64,000 nucleotides of DNA from positions 18,067,127 to 18,131,126 of the forward strand of contig CM038467.1 of the NCBI GenBank assembly GCA_021464415.1, written 5' to 3'. Position numbers and translations under genes: made by a program. Each line of letters starts with the position of its first letter. The first letter of the stretch is position 1. Source of the DNA: Lonicera japonica (Eukaryota > Streptophyta > Magnoliopsida > Dipsacales > Caprifoliaceae). Of this stretch, positions 23,083-41,277 are shown in pieces. The notes beneath the pieces were generated by a model. It did not search any database, was not told where the DNA came from, and was given only the letters and a program-made list of their open reading frames with translations.

Positions 23083-23527
23083 TTTTTTTAATTGTCCCTT
23101 AAGTATTTAACTATATAATTATATATACTCCCTAAATTCATATTCTAACCCTTTTTTAAAAATATTTTAATTAACAATTCATTTTTTTGAAAACCTATAA
23201 TCTTGCATACATTGATAAATAACAATGATAGTTTAGTGTCAACAAGCTTTAATTGAAGTGGTATCGGCTCTCACCTCCTCTTTAGAACGTTGTGAAAAAT
23301 ACACAATAAGTTTTTATCACAAGTGGTATTGGCTATCACCTCTCACTTGAAAGATTGTGAATTCAATTTTCCTTCCCGATTTGTAGTACTTTTAAAGAAA
23401 AAGACTTCAAACCCTTTTTCCCAAACTAAAGTTTTTATCTAAAGCCCATAATGAATGTATCCTAAAGGTGTAGACCGGCCTACTACTAGCTCAATTATCC
23501 TCTTAAAAGCGAAGCTCCATTATTAAT
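23083..23527. other. AT-rich intergenic DNA
   Basis: I see nothing coding. Two similar stretches near 23265 and 23330 (GTGGTAT followed by GGCT and TCACCTC) form a diverged direct repeat. Confidence 0.4.
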
Positions 23528-24510
23528 TTAAGGGTGCTGGTAAAAGCACCCTTAAAAAATAATTTTAACACCCTTTTTTAAAGCACCCATAATCAACTTT
23601 TAAATTGATTAGTACACCAATAATAATAAAAACACCCAAGTAAAGACATTAGAACAATATAACTAGCGTCCATTCTTTCTAAATTAACACATTCATATGC
23701 AACGTATGTTTTTTGATTAACTGCAAAATTATGAACATCAAGAAACATAATTTGTCAATCCCTTGACTTTAGTTAGCGTTTGCGAAAACAAAAGAAGAAA
23801 GTGAATTGCAATTAGTGTAATTCTTTTTTTTTTTTTATTTTTATAACAAACTTAAAATCTAAATTATAGTTTTAAGACAATATCAAATTCATGAACAATG
23901 TATTAAAAATATAAATAAGTAAAACATCAAACACCTTGTAAACTTTATTTATAATAATATGTACAACATAACAAGTTCGAGTCAAACTATATATTTCAAT
24001 AACTAATAAGCGTAAAATTAATTTTAACCCCAGGATCTAATAAATCCACATCTAAATGACATTAAATACACGTTTATGTAATGTGTATATATATAGGTCG
24101 TATTATAAAAGTAGAGAGAGTGATTATATATAAAGTAACTTTTTTTTAGTAAATGGATTCTTCTAGTAGTAAAATAATCTTCATTTTAATTTGAAAATCA
24201 CAAATTTGAAGTTCACCTATTCAAGTTTAGCATCAGTGAATCTCCGTTACCTAATTTCGTAGTATAAGTTTGCTCAGGAGAAAAAAAAATGGTTGTTTAT
24301 TCTTCAAAATTAAATTAACATCTCTGGTTGCTAAACATAAACAATAGTAAGAGTCATATTATCTTCTTGACTATAAGCAAAAGCTAAAAAAACACTCCAT
24401 TTAAAGTAAGGGTGCCTTAAGAACCTTATAAATATAAGTGAACTTTTTTTCTTTTCTTTTAAATGGGTGTTGAAACTAATTTTTAAGAGCGCTTTTACTA
24501 ACACCTTTAA
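23528..24510. mobile_element. long-TIR non-autonomous element, 983 bp
   Basis: Inverted repeats of about 50 bp: left TTAAGGGTGCTGGTAAAAGC with CACCCTTAAAAA, and right, read inward, TTAAAGGTGTTAGTAAAAGC with GCTCTTAAAAA. The long terminal repeats resemble Mutator-like elements, but no duplication of the target could be confirmed. The interior has no reading frame. Confidence 0.65.
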
Positions 24511-25267
24511 TTTTAAATATAGTAGATAATGCTTTAATGATAATTTTATGGCTTTTTTGAGGCACCCCTTTATTATTAACTCAAAATTAGACTCACCCCC
24601 TATTTTAACTTAACACGCACACACACCCCCTTCCCCATATTCTAACGAACAGTTAACACCATTCATTTTTTGGTAAAATGGACCAAACTATTCTGATCTT
24701 TTTGAATAAATGATCTATTTGCATCCCGAACTTTATACTCAATTTTAAGTTGCACCCCAAATTTCAATTTGTTCCACCTTGCACTCCAAAATTCGAAAAG
24801 TGGTTTTAAATGCCCACTCCGTCAACGTTCTATCCATTTTGTAACATAAGTTGTCATTGTTATGGGCATAAGGGTAATTTCTCATCTTCTTGAGAGAAAA
24901 GATGCATGTATATATTTTAAGAATAAGAGAGAGAGATACAGGTATATATATATAAAGAAAAAGAAAAAGTGCACGATCCATGCTTTGACCATATTTAAAG
25001 ATGAGGATGAGACACAAATGGACATTGAATCCGACTTCAATTAAGAGAAAAGATAAACTTTTGGGGGATTGTTTGAGAGAGAGATACAAGTACATATATA
25101 ACGAAGAAAAATAAGAATTATCTTTATATCCCTCATAAATGACAACTTATCTACAATACAAATTAAGAAAATTGATTTGACCACTGTCTTAGGTGGAAAA
25201 TAATTTTTTTCCCACTTATACAACATCTTTTTATTTTATTTATTCTCTCTCTAACAATAATTATTAA
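24511..25267. other. AT-rich intergenic DNA
   Basis: No gene. Minus-strand frames at 24745-25095 and 25041-25226 have no domain and biased AT composition. Confidence 0.4.
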
Positions 25268-25590
25268 GGTGGTGTTTGAAAATCAAGTTTTTAAAATTTA
25301 TTTCACACTTCTCAAAATTTACTTCACTTTACTTTTTCTCTCATAAATTTTTAAAACACCATAACTTTAAATTAAAAAATCAAAATCGGATAAAAAATAT
25401 ATTTGAAATCTACTTATTGAGATCTATAAAATAAGAACCATTGTGACTATTTTTTGAATTTTTTTAATGAGTTTTTTTGAATTGGTTGAAAAACACTCCA
25501 ACAAAAAATAAATTCACTTCTCAACTTAATTTCACACTTCACAAAAATTTATCTAGAAAACATGTTTTAAAATCTCAACCAAATAAGCAC
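25268..25590 (-). mobile_element. PIF/Harbinger-like MITE, 323 bp
   Basis: TAA direct repeats flank it (25265-25267 and 25591-25593). The ends GGTGGTGTTTG and, from the right, GTGCTTATTTGG are a poor inverted repeat. The interior is shared, inverted, with 16780-17182. Confidence 0.5.
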
Positions 25591-27419
25591 TAAATCTCTT
25601 TAAATGTCTAAAACAAATGTTAATCATTCGGTGATTGAACTTGGAAAATAATGTGACCACTATCAAGAACAAATTTTATGATAGTCCATTGTAAAATAAG
25701 TTTTTATTTGATAAATATAAAAGTCATAAATACAATTCAAGTTTTTCAATTTTTTTGCTTAATTAAGAGCTATTTCATCTTTTTTCTTTCTTTTTTTATT
25801 TTATGCTTTAAAATCAAAAATTCTTACGATTACTTAGGGTAAAATAAGTTTTTATTTGATAAATACAAAAGTCATAATTTATATTGCGCAAGCTCAAATT
25901 CATGAATTAACAGTTTACAATATGTTCTTTATAACATTGTCTTAATTAATTTTTGTATTAATGTTGGAAATTTTTATTTCAATTAATTTTGGTAAGTTAT
26001 ATTTTTAGTGAGAAAATGAATAAAAAAGAATGAGGTTAATTCCTACCGATTTCGTGCCATATGTAGGTAATCTTTTTTTTTCCAATCATTTTTTACTTTT
26101 TTTTATCAAACTAATCTTAAGGTGTGAACATCATGTAGCTATACATATTAATAGGTCAATTTGGATTATATTTGTGTGGTGCATTATTGAAATTTAGGTG
26201 TTATCGTTTTTTATTTAGATGAGTGACTTTTTTCTTAAGTGTAAAAATAATATTCAAGCTACTTTATTCAAGATTTTTGAATTGTTTGGTATCTCGCCCA
26301 CTTCACTTTCATAATTAGTATTCGGCCCAAAGTTAAGGATAATTGATTTTTCATATTTTAAAATCATTTTTATTATTTTTATTCCTTTTTGTGATTTTCT
26401 AATGTTTTCTAAATGACTCCTAAAAATTAGCCCAACATAAATTAACTAAGATAATTATTATGGATTTTATATTTTGAAATTCAAATTAAAAAACCATTTC
26501 AAATTAAAATCGATTTCAAGTCAAATTGAACATCGGCATACATATTATTATTCAATATAAATTGTGTTTCATAGCAAAGTCATAAATATACATAACCAAA
26601 GACTAAGCAATTTTCTATTGACACAATATTTCTACATAAATGAACTGTAATAGTTAGGTGAAATTCATATTCTTACATACATAAACCCATTTAAGAAACA
26701 GAAATATTACGAATAATCAGTAATATAACTGTCATGAGATGTAAAATTATTATATGTATAATATGTCAGTGAAATTAATAATATGGCTTAAAAGAAATGT
26801 AAAAGCTAGGCATAATGTATCTGTCAAATAATTTTAATATAATAGAGACAACCAATTAATAAACAATGTTCATGATGATTTTTTTTTTCTTGATAGTATG
26901 ATTAAGGAAATGTGTCAAAAGATATCATACACATAAATTATATGTGCTTATTATATAAAGATTGTAACGATCTTGGCCCGTAGTGGATTATAAGTATTAT
27001 GACAAGCGTGATTTTGTTTATATCCGTGATATCTTACGATTAATCCAGCCTTAATTTATGAAAAATTTGAACAAATTTTGATAATATTACCCTTTTCAAA
27101 ATTAAGAAGTATATCCACCGAGTAAAATTAATTTATAATTGTATTAATTTAGATTCCTAATCAAAATAACTTCCATTTTAATTTATTTCATATTTTCTTT
27201 TTAGTGCGTTTAGATTGCAGAATTGGATTTAGCTTTAAATTTCATAAATTTAAGATTCAAAAATTACATATTTGAAAATACAATAATTTAAAATTTTGTA
27301 TTTGCTTAACAAATACAAGGAAGTTGATTTTTAAATCATAATATTATATCGCTAAAATTTATATTTAGTTGACAAATAATCATAATATGGCTCACTTTTT
27401 CACCTATGCTAAAAAGGAA

Positions 27420-27420
<1 letters not shown>
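25591..27420. other. AT-rich intergenic DNA with dispersed repeats
   Basis: A direct repeat of about 38 bp (GTAAAATAAGTTTTTATTTG) occurs at 25691 and 25840. A segment at about 27003 (CCGTGATATCTTACGATTAA) is related to segments at 29815 and 30420. No gene is visible. Confidence 0.4.

Positions 27421-27497
<77 letters not shown>
27421..27497. repeat. (TAA)n microsatellite, about 25 units
   Basis: A near-perfect trinucleotide tract. It explains the poly-leucine reading frame on the minus strand, which is not a gene. Confidence 0.97.
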
Positions 27498-27551
27498 CGT
27501 GCAACTATAAGTGGTTCCATAATAATAATCGTGCGACTATAAGTGGTTCCA
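27489..27551. repeat. two-copy tandem repeat of about 32 bp
   Basis: Two copies of a unit ending GCAACTATAAGTGGTTCCA / GCGACTATAAGTGGTTCCA, each preceded by a few TAA units, suggesting duplication from the edge of the microsatellite. Confidence 0.8.
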
Positions 27552-28210
27552 ACAAATCCAATAGTGTAAAATTTATCTAGGTCAATTTTATTTTTCATTA
27601 TTTTTGTACTATGATCTACAGCCCAACTCTCTCTTTCTCTAAAGTTCGAACATTTTTTTGATAGAATTCTCTCACCTAATATTCACCGATATCACTTATA
27701 TCTATTTCTCTCTCTAAAATTTTCTTCTCTTCACAAAACTCTCCCCCTAATTGTTACCCTGCTCATTTTTTTTTCCTTTACATTTTTCCTCTTTACTTTG
27801 TTTTAGTAGTTGTTGACGCTATTTAATTGGATTATTCAATTCTATTGAAAATGGATTTATTGATCGAAGTTTATGGATTTTATGGTGGAGTTACGGTGGG
27901 CTAGGGATCAAGAAGTGTGATGTGGTGGAGGTTGTAAATTTCTTGGGTTTTGATGGCTGGGTTTTCAGTTAATTTTTTTTTATGTCAGGTTAATGTGTAT
28001 TTGGATTTTGAATTTAAAGATCCTAATTTTTGATTCTAAAATTTTACTTGATTTTTTTTAAAAAAATATTTTTTAAAATTTAATTGTGCTACACACAGAG
28101 ACGAGGAGAAAGAATGCGAAAAAGAGGGGAGAACAAGAGAGAGATGGGGGATGGTCAAGTATATTTGCGTGTAAACCGGGATACAAATTAATAGTTTTAT
28201 AATTAACATG
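27552..28210. other. intergenic DNA
   Basis: A CT-rich stretch at about 27625-27750 and AT-rich sequence. No supported gene. Confidence 0.4.
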
Positions 28211-28312
28211 ATTTTTTTTTTGGTTCGAGAGTTACCTCACAGGGTATCCGGGTTGGCTTTCGCTCCCCTCGACTAATTCCCGCTCGCAGTGCGTGGCGGC
28301 AGCTGGTCAAGC
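28211..28312 (-). mobile_element. possible SINE 3' tail
   Basis: A GC-rich island follows a T-run at 28212-28221. Read on the minus strand it ends with GGGAATTAGTCGAGG, CCAACCCGGATACCC and a poly(A) tail, which resembles the 3' part of some plant SINEs. No pol III A or B box was found, so it would be a truncated copy. Confidence 0.35.
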
Positions 28313-29422
28313 ATTAATGTAATATTTATATTTTTCGATATCACTAAATTAATATAATTAAATTGTGCGTGAAATATACATTTTAAAGTAAGTTACGTAA
28401 TAAATGTAATAATGTTAGCCCTTCACAAAAATATTCTAATAATTTAACAATATTTTTAGTGATATTTTATATGAATTTTTCAGGACACTTTTTAGTTATT
28501 AAATATGAATTTAAAGTGTTAAAATATTTTTTATATAATACTAATATCATTACCCAAATAAATAAGAATTGTTTCACCTGTCGAACTGAGTTTAAACATG
28601 TCAATTTCAGGTTAATCATGTTATATATACTAACTCGACACAATTCGTTTATTAAACATGTTAGTTAGTTCCTAACTTAAAATTGACCAAACCATGTTAA
28701 CCCAACACCCTAATGTTTAAGGAAACTTAATTACGATTGTCACAATATATATAGTAATGTATAATAGTAACTCATCTATCAATTATCATAATTATTTTTA
28801 ATAGTACCGAAGGCACAAACATACCCTAGTGTTATAAAATGGAAGAAATATTGATGAAGTGTGCATTTAAAACCATTTTTTAAAGTTTGGAGTACACGTG
28901 TATTATAGAGAGATAAGGATCAAGAGTTTTGTAAAACCCATTTTAAATCCAAGCAAGAGAGAGTTCTCACCACCGTTGATGAGGTTTCTCTCTATATTAG
29001 CTTAGTGTATATTCTAAAGAGAAAGATAATAGGTATTTTTCTTCAATTTGGGTATTAAATCAAAAATCACAACAACGATTCGTCAAAGGTGGAATTAAAT
29101 CGAAGAGGCGAATATAAAATTAATGAAATAGGAGCGAAAATCATGATATTAGTGACGAACAACGAACTTGAAAATCAAATTTGAGAATTGATTTAGTGAA
29201 GGGAGGATTTAATATCGATGCAAATGTTAAATTTCACATCGAATTTGGGGATTGATTGACAAAACCGAATTTGTGGATCAATTTGGTAGATGGGACGATT
29301 TGGTGAAGGCAATAGTTGGATGGATCAACTTTAGGCTGCAAATGGAAGAGGTAGCTACGGATGGAGAAGACATTCTAATAATCTAATGTACATATATGTA
29401 ATGTAGGTATATATAGAGAGCG
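28313..29422. other. AT-rich intergenic DNA
   Basis: No gene or clear repeat is visible. A 69-codon frame at 28459-28668 has no domain. Confidence 0.4.
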
Positions 29423-29560
29423 TTTCACATACGGACCGGTCCGTACGGACCGAGACCTTTAGCGACAGTTTTCCGTCGCGAATACATTAGGAGTATGTTT
29501 TTAGCGACGGAAAAGCGTCGCTAAAGGTCCCGGTCCGTACGGACCGATCCGCATGTGAAA
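29423..29560. mobile_element. hairpin MITE, 138 bp
   Basis: The two halves are inverted copies: TTTCACATACGGACC, GGTCCGTACGGACCG, ACCTTTAGCGAC on the left, and the same series with few changes on the right strand. Almost the whole element folds into one hairpin. The terminal 18 bp contains a further palindrome, GGTCCGTACGGACC. No target duplication is evident. Confidence 0.75.
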
Positions 29561-31603
29561 ATTTCCGGGTATATATATATATATGTATGCGCAAATTATG
29601 AATTTTATGAACATTACACATATTGTAGAGAGAGAACATAATTAGATTTACATTAGGATATAGGGTATTTGGAGAAGACGGGGTAATTTCGTTATAGTGT
29701 TATTTTTCTTAATACATTGCTCTCTCATGGCGTTAGAATTTGGAAGGTTAAGTTAAATGATTAATAAAATAAAAAGTAAGTCTATTTTGAATTAATAATA
29801 GGAGTAATTTAAGGGTGATTTTATTTTTATTTATGATATCTTGCAGTTAATCCGCATTATTAAGTTAATTCACGTTGTCTACTAAATTAATCAACGAACG
29901 TGGATAGACTGACAAAAAATATTATTGATTTAATTTTATAAATACTATTTTATTAATAATTTAATATTAAATAATCTACTAGATTAATAAGTACATCCAC
30001 TTTAATTAAATAAATAAAAATAGGAGTAATTAGTTTTAAGAATGAATATTCATTTTTCTATCTATTTAAAGACACAACTTTTATACTAATAATTTAAGGT
30101 CCAAAGTTTTGTTTAAAGTACAAACTTTTGCGGATAAAAAATTAAAATTAAATTAATATAAGTACAAAACGAATTTATATTATTGTTATTCTTATAATAT
30201 CACTATCATCTAATTGATTATTAAACTAATCTAAACTTCTAAAATCTTGCTAGAAACTAATATCTATAAAATCAAATTCAAAATTCAAATTTAAATAATC
30301 AAACAACTTCTAACAACTTAATCAATTACTAAAATATAGAAAATCAAATAATTCAAAATTTAAATTTCAACAATCAAAAAAAATTAAACAACCTAATCAA
30401 ATTGATTAGTAATTAACAAGGGTGATCTTATTTTTATCCGTGAAAATTGTTAGTCTATCCCTCTTTTTGGGTTTTACAAAGATAATCTCTATTGCTCGGT
30501 CACTAAGTTTAACCATGTTGTTAAATAAACTTACAAAATCCAATATTGGTATAATTTTTTAAAAATAATGATTATTTTTTATTCAATTGTAAATTATCCA
30601 CCAAATTTTTACTTATATCCACTGTCATATAATATATATCAAAAACTAAATATAAATTGTATAATAAAATGATTTTCCAATATATAAAATTTACTGTCAA
30701 TTATATCCACTTTTCGGACTCGAAATTAGACTATAAGATTAAACTATAATCTATAATTTACATTTATTTTCAGAATTGAAATTATACAATAATTCATATT
30801 AGTCTTAGAATATTAATTAAACAGTCAGTATGCTTTGAAACATTTGTAATACGTCTACAAAATTTAGTTCATATCTAGAAGCAAATTAAAATTATAACTC
30901 AATTACAGATTCATGATGGCAAACAAGAAAACAAACATATACTATAATTGAATACTCTTTCTTTGACTTGGGAAACGATATTTATTGCCTCCACTAATTC
31001 TTAATTAGTTTCTTAAGTTCTAATACTGCTTTATTTTTATTTTTTTAAATCCCTCATTGTATAGAAAAAAAGAAAAAGAAAATAGTAAACTCATTTGTTG
31101 AAAAAAATTATTCGTTAGTGTTATGATGTAATAATATAAATTAATTCTGTCCAATTTTGTAATATTGTATGTTTTTTATGAATAATGAATATAAAATACT
31201 TGTTTCAATACACCTTTTAACAAATTAAGAAAATATATTCTAATTAGGAAACTAATTTTAAAAGTAAATATATTTAAAGGAAGTATATTCTAGTTAGGAA
31301 ACTATTTTTAAAAATAAATATATTTAAAGGATTATTAATTGGTGGATATACTTCTCAATTTTTATAAGAAAGTTTTTAGAAGTTTGTTTCAAGATTAGCA
31401 TAAATCAATGGTAGATAAACGGAAAAAACCAGTGGATAGAAATAAAATTTCCCTAATTTAAATGGTGATTTTATATCTATTTACCAAATCTTTGGTCTAT
31501 CCACCTTAAAAAATAGATAGTTGACTATTATATATTTATTTTTGACCTAATTAGAATGATAAGTTAATGCACCAAAAAAATTATTATTATTGATAATTAT
31601 TAA
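29561..31603. other. AT-rich intergenic DNA with small repeats
   Basis: A 50-bp unit is tandemly duplicated at 31234-31333. Related segments at 29815 and 30420 both start AAGGGTGAT. No gene is visible. Confidence 0.45.
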
Positions 31604-32424
31604 AGGGTGATTTTAAATGCACCCACTAGATTAGGCTTCTCACCCCACATAAAATTTTTACATTAAATAATTTTTACCTAAAATAACTTAATTGAGATCT
31701 GTAAATTCACCCCACCAAAAATCCCACACTATTGCCACTATTACTCGAGCGTAATAAAACCCCTTCTTCTCTTATTTTTTCACCCCCTTCTTCTCTTATT
31801 CTTTTCTCCATCTGCAGCGAAACTAATCGGTAGATTCTTTCATCTCATCTGTAGCGAAACTAATTGGAAGAAGATTGAAGAATATGATTTTGTCTCTCAC
31901 TTCAAAAGTATGTAAATTTTCTTCATTAATTTTATTTGTTTTGATAAAGTGCATTTAAAATCATCCTTACTCGATTCTATGTCTTGGGGAACATTTGCGA
32001 TTTAGCACTTTGGATTCTGTGTTCTTGTAGTAAGAATGAAATTTTTGATTGGCCAGTTTTTTCGGCTATGTTGAGCGCTATTTCGCCTGAATTATTGATG
32101 GATTTGTTTTACAGGTAATGAAGATCGCCAGTTAAAATAATATTTTTCAAAAAATTTAGTTTTCAATATTTACTTGCTTAGAATTAATTTTCATGTAAAT
32201 TCCGCTCATAATCTAATGAATTCTATGCAATTGAATTTTTGTGAAAAGTAACGGCAAATTATTCGTCACTAAATGTTCATTTTTGTAGAGGTATTACTTT
32301 TAATAAACTCACCCCACTTACGGGGTGAGTTGAAAGATTTTTTCAAAAATTAATGGGGTGAGAAGAAAGTTCTCTCAAAGTGGGGTGAGAAGCCTAATCT
32401 GGTGGGTGCATTTAAAATCACCCT
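31604..32424. mobile_element. long-TIR non-autonomous element, 821 bp
   Basis: Inverted termini of about 45 bp: left AGGGTGATTTTAAATGCACC then AGATTAGGCTTCTCACC, and the same series from the right. It is flanked by TATTAA on both sides (31598-31603 and 32425-32430). The interior has no transposase and no intact frame. Confidence 0.78.
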
Positions 32425-34440
32425 TATTAAAACCCAAAAGTCCCATAATACCTTCATCTTCTAGGTTACATACGTATGTGTATATATATACACATATGTA
32501 TGCAGCGCATTTCAGGCGGACTAATCCGCACAGTTTGGTTAAAAAATTTGGGAAAACATAAACTTGATAAATCTCGGAACCCAAATCTCTCTTCTTTCTC
32601 TCTCTCAAACTAAGTTGAATCATTGTTTCAAAATCCTTCCCGAACTTAGCAAAGCTCCCACATTTTTCTTCTCTTTTTAGTCACGAGAATCTGAATTGTC
32701 CACATTTTTCTTACCTTTCTTCATATCCAACAACCCCCTTAACTACCTAATAGTTTTATTTATATTTTCTCTCTCTGAACTTGGACAGAAAATCTAGATA
32801 GAGAAACAAAACATGCCCTGTTCTAAATAAAACAAGAAACAGGATACAAAGATTTGCAAATGTTGAAAACCAAGGAGTTAGGTGTTATTCACAGAAGAAA
32901 CATGACACTTAGAATATTTACAATGAAAGATGTCGCTTGTGTTTTTTCTTATGAAGACTTTTTGAGATTCTTTTATGTTTCTCTCTAAAACTCAACAAAC
33001 CCATTATCAATCTTTTATAATTTTTGCTCCATAAAAAATCCTAGTTTCTCCCCTTAAATTTGGGTGTATACCACTACGAAAAAAAACTATCGATTTAGGA
33101 TGATAATAATGGTTTTAAGTTTGTAGAGAAAGATCTTCCATTACTGTTGCACTGAGATTTACCGAGAGAGAGAGGAATGAATAGAGAAAGAGAAACACGA
33201 GGAAGAGAGATAGAGAGAGAGAAACATGTCAATTTTTTTAAATTATTATATTTATGAATATGAATTGATTCTTCTTAGTTTCAAGGACATTTAAAAGCAA
33301 ATTTAATGGAAGAATTATATAAGCGTATCAACTTATAAATCAAATTAATTAGGTTTTCATATAAAGAAAATGAGGGCATTTTAGAAAATTACATTTGTTA
33401 ATATCATATTTTTTTTTAAAAAAAAAGGTTACAAATTTAAAAGTTTTTACTTTTTGTAAGTTTATCCAACAAGTGGATAATTTAAACAAAAAAATGTGGA
33501 TAAACTTTTAAATCTCGTGGATTGATTTAAAATCACCCAATTCAAAAAGCCCATAATCTTACAATGTTTAAATAATTTAGAAATATTATAATATTTTATT
33601 AGATGATCCATACATAAAGATAGCAAAATAGTTGGATCTAGTTAACCTAAATAGGGCGGGTTAATTTTTTTTAACCCAGATCAAATTTTTTAAAGTAAAC
33701 CAACATCGGATTGGGTCCATATTTTGATAAAATAAACCTATTTGACCCATCCTAAATATGGTTCCCCCCCTCTAAATATTCTTATAATGCCTTAAAATTA
33801 CAGTGAATCAATGCTAGTCGGGTTGATCTAGGTTAAAAAGTGTACTAGCAAACAGGATGAATTAGAGTTTTCTAATAAAAAACTCGCCCCGAGTTAGTTC
33901 TATATTTAAATAGGTTGGGTTCAAATTAGATCAAACCCAATCCATCATGAGATACTTACTTCATAGCTACTTTTATTCTCTTTCATGGGTAACTTACGAA
34001 AAGGGAGGTGATTACTTTAGTAAGGTTTCGGTTTTCAAATAATCAATTGTTGAGGATATAAGATCATTTATATATTACGCTGTACAAGAAATAAGTAAAG
34101 ATAAGCATATTAGTAGTATAAGTCTATCAACTAATAAAATATGGAAAATGCTTATTTAAAAGTCTGTAAGTTTTATGGAAAACTTACAGACGAATTATGG
34201 CCACATATTTGGTCAAATACTTTGGCCGAATCAGTTTTCAAGTTTTGTAATTACCAACTTTTATCACATCTTTATATTATTAACATTTTAACCCTTAAAA
34301 ATAAAAGCATCACTTTAAATAATATTTTTATGACCCAACTTTCATCTCATTTTTATATTATTAACATTTTTAACCCCTAAAAGATAGAAGCATTCACATT
34401 AAACAACATTTAAGGAACTAATATTAATTATTTCATTTAA
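32425..34440. other. AT-rich intergenic DNA
   Basis: A palindromic TACATACGTATGTG / CACATATGTATG lies at 32465-32500 and (GA)-rich tracts at about 33160-33225. No gene is supported. Confidence 0.4.
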
Positions 34441-34733
34441 GCTCCGTTTGATAATAACATGAAAAAAAATAAAAATACTTGATTTGTGTGAGATGTTGTA
34501 AAATAAGTTAAGCATTTGATGAGATAATCTCCCTTTCATGGTCATTTTTATGAGTATTTATCCTTCATTTTTATTTTTGAAATTTTTTATTCCTCAACCC
34601 CCAACTAAATTTTTTACATAGACAAAAATTTAAAAAGTAAGAAGATATCTTACTACATGCCTCAACTTATTTTTCAATTTGTCACATAAATCAAGTGTTT
34701 TTTTTCATTTTTTATAATGTAATAAAACGGAGC
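34441..34733. mobile_element. MITE, 293 bp
   Basis: Inverted ends GCTCCGTTTGATAATAACAT and, from the right, GCTCCGTTTTATTACATTAT. TTTAA direct repeats flank it at 34436-34440 and 34734-34738. The interior GATTTGTGTGAG and its inverted partner recur in the partial copy at 63635-63914. Confidence 0.75.
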
Positions 34734-34830
34734 TTTAATAGTTAAATTTATTAATCTAAAAATGGATGGGACATAACACAGTCATGCATTATTTTTTATG
34801 ATATCAAAAATTAAGAATTCAATTTTTTTT

Positions 34831-35292
34831 AGATACCCCAAATTGAGTATCTCAATTTTAGTGTTGAATTCACTTAATATTTTTTAATAGTTTTAAAGCG
34901 TATTTTATAAATGTAAAGAAAAATATTATATACTTGGGCTTATCCTATTTATAATTGGTAATGGAGAAATTCAATTTAACATTAATGCAAATGTGAGATG
35001 ACTATTTATAATTGGAAATGGAGAAATTCAATTTAACATTGATGTAAATGTTAGATGGGTGAATTTGTGTAAAAGTCCAACTTTTTGGATGTCCCAAATT
35101 GAGTATCAAAATTTTAGTGTTGAACACTTAACATCTTTTAATAGTTTAATAGTTTTAGTTTTAAAGCCTCTCTAGAAATATAAAAAATAAAATAAAAAAT
35201 TATATACTTGAGCATATCCTATTTCTAATTACTAACGGAGAAATCTAATTTAACTTTAATACAACTGCCAGATGAGTGAATCTGTGTAAAAG
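34831..35292. repeat. two-copy tandem repeat, period about 256 bp
   Basis: Diverged copies start near 34838 and 35094 with CCAAATTGAGTATC. Inside the first copy a 57-bp unit (TATTTATAATTGG) is itself duplicated at 34946 and 35003. Confidence 0.7.
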
Positions 35293-36179
35293 ACAAATTA
35301 TAGTTTTAATTTTGTAATTATTAATTTAATTATAGTAATTTTTTTTATTGCAAAACTTAATACAAAGTTTGAGTAAGAGTAGATATATTTCTCAAATTTG
35401 TGGTTGAAAATTGTTTGTATATTTAAAGGCTTACAACGTCTTTCATACTAGCAAGTTTCATAAAATATTTAAGAGAATACTTCTTATAACTTTATCTTGT
35501 ATAGTTGCTTAGTTAAATAAAAACTTCTTTAGTTACTCTTTAAATACATTGAACTTGGTAAAAGCTTCAAGAATATGCCCACAGTATGGGCTTTACTGGT
35601 AGGCCAATGATTTTGGGCCTAATTGATTTGGGCCATGTGTTTTGTCTAATGAACGTTGAGTTTATTTATTTGGTCCGGGTCAAAAGCTGCACTGCAGCCT
35701 ACTCCATTTAAAAGTCGGATTTGGACCCGGATCGGGTTGGTATATCCGAGTCACATACCTTATATGATAATTATTATTATTAATTTTGGTTGGGTATATG
35801 ATATTCTTTGCTCGGTATGAAAGAAGCAAAATATTAATATCCTTTCTTTCTCCCAGCCGTCAAAGGATATCGTATATTTACGATTCTAATGTGAGAAAGT
35901 TCACCTCTACTTTTCCTCACTTCAATCTTCTTCCTTTCTACCAAATGGCGCAAAAGAGAACGTGGAACGATTATTAGGAGGGTCAAAAGAAACAAATAAA
36001 TGCTAAATGGAAGTCCCTGGATAAAAAAAATTGGGAAGACAAATCTAAATATCAAATGTAGAAGTACGTGCTTTAAAAGACCAAAATAACTGAATATGAT
36101 ATGATACAAGATCCAACATTGACCAAAATGAATAGAAAATTACATCACAAACTAGATAAAAAAACATTCCTTTCTTTTC
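35293..36179. other. 3' flank of the sugar kinase gene
   Basis: No coding sequence beyond short frames without domains. It presumably includes the kinase 3' untranslated region near its right side. Confidence 0.4.

Positions 36180-41277
<5,098 letters not shown>

Noticed and set aside
24745..25226. Minus-strand frames of 116 and 61 codons
   Set aside because: AT-driven composition rich in Leu, Ile, Tyr and Lys with no domain and no supporting structure.
27404..27598. Poly-leucine reading frame
   Set aside because: It is the translation of the (TAA)n microsatellite.
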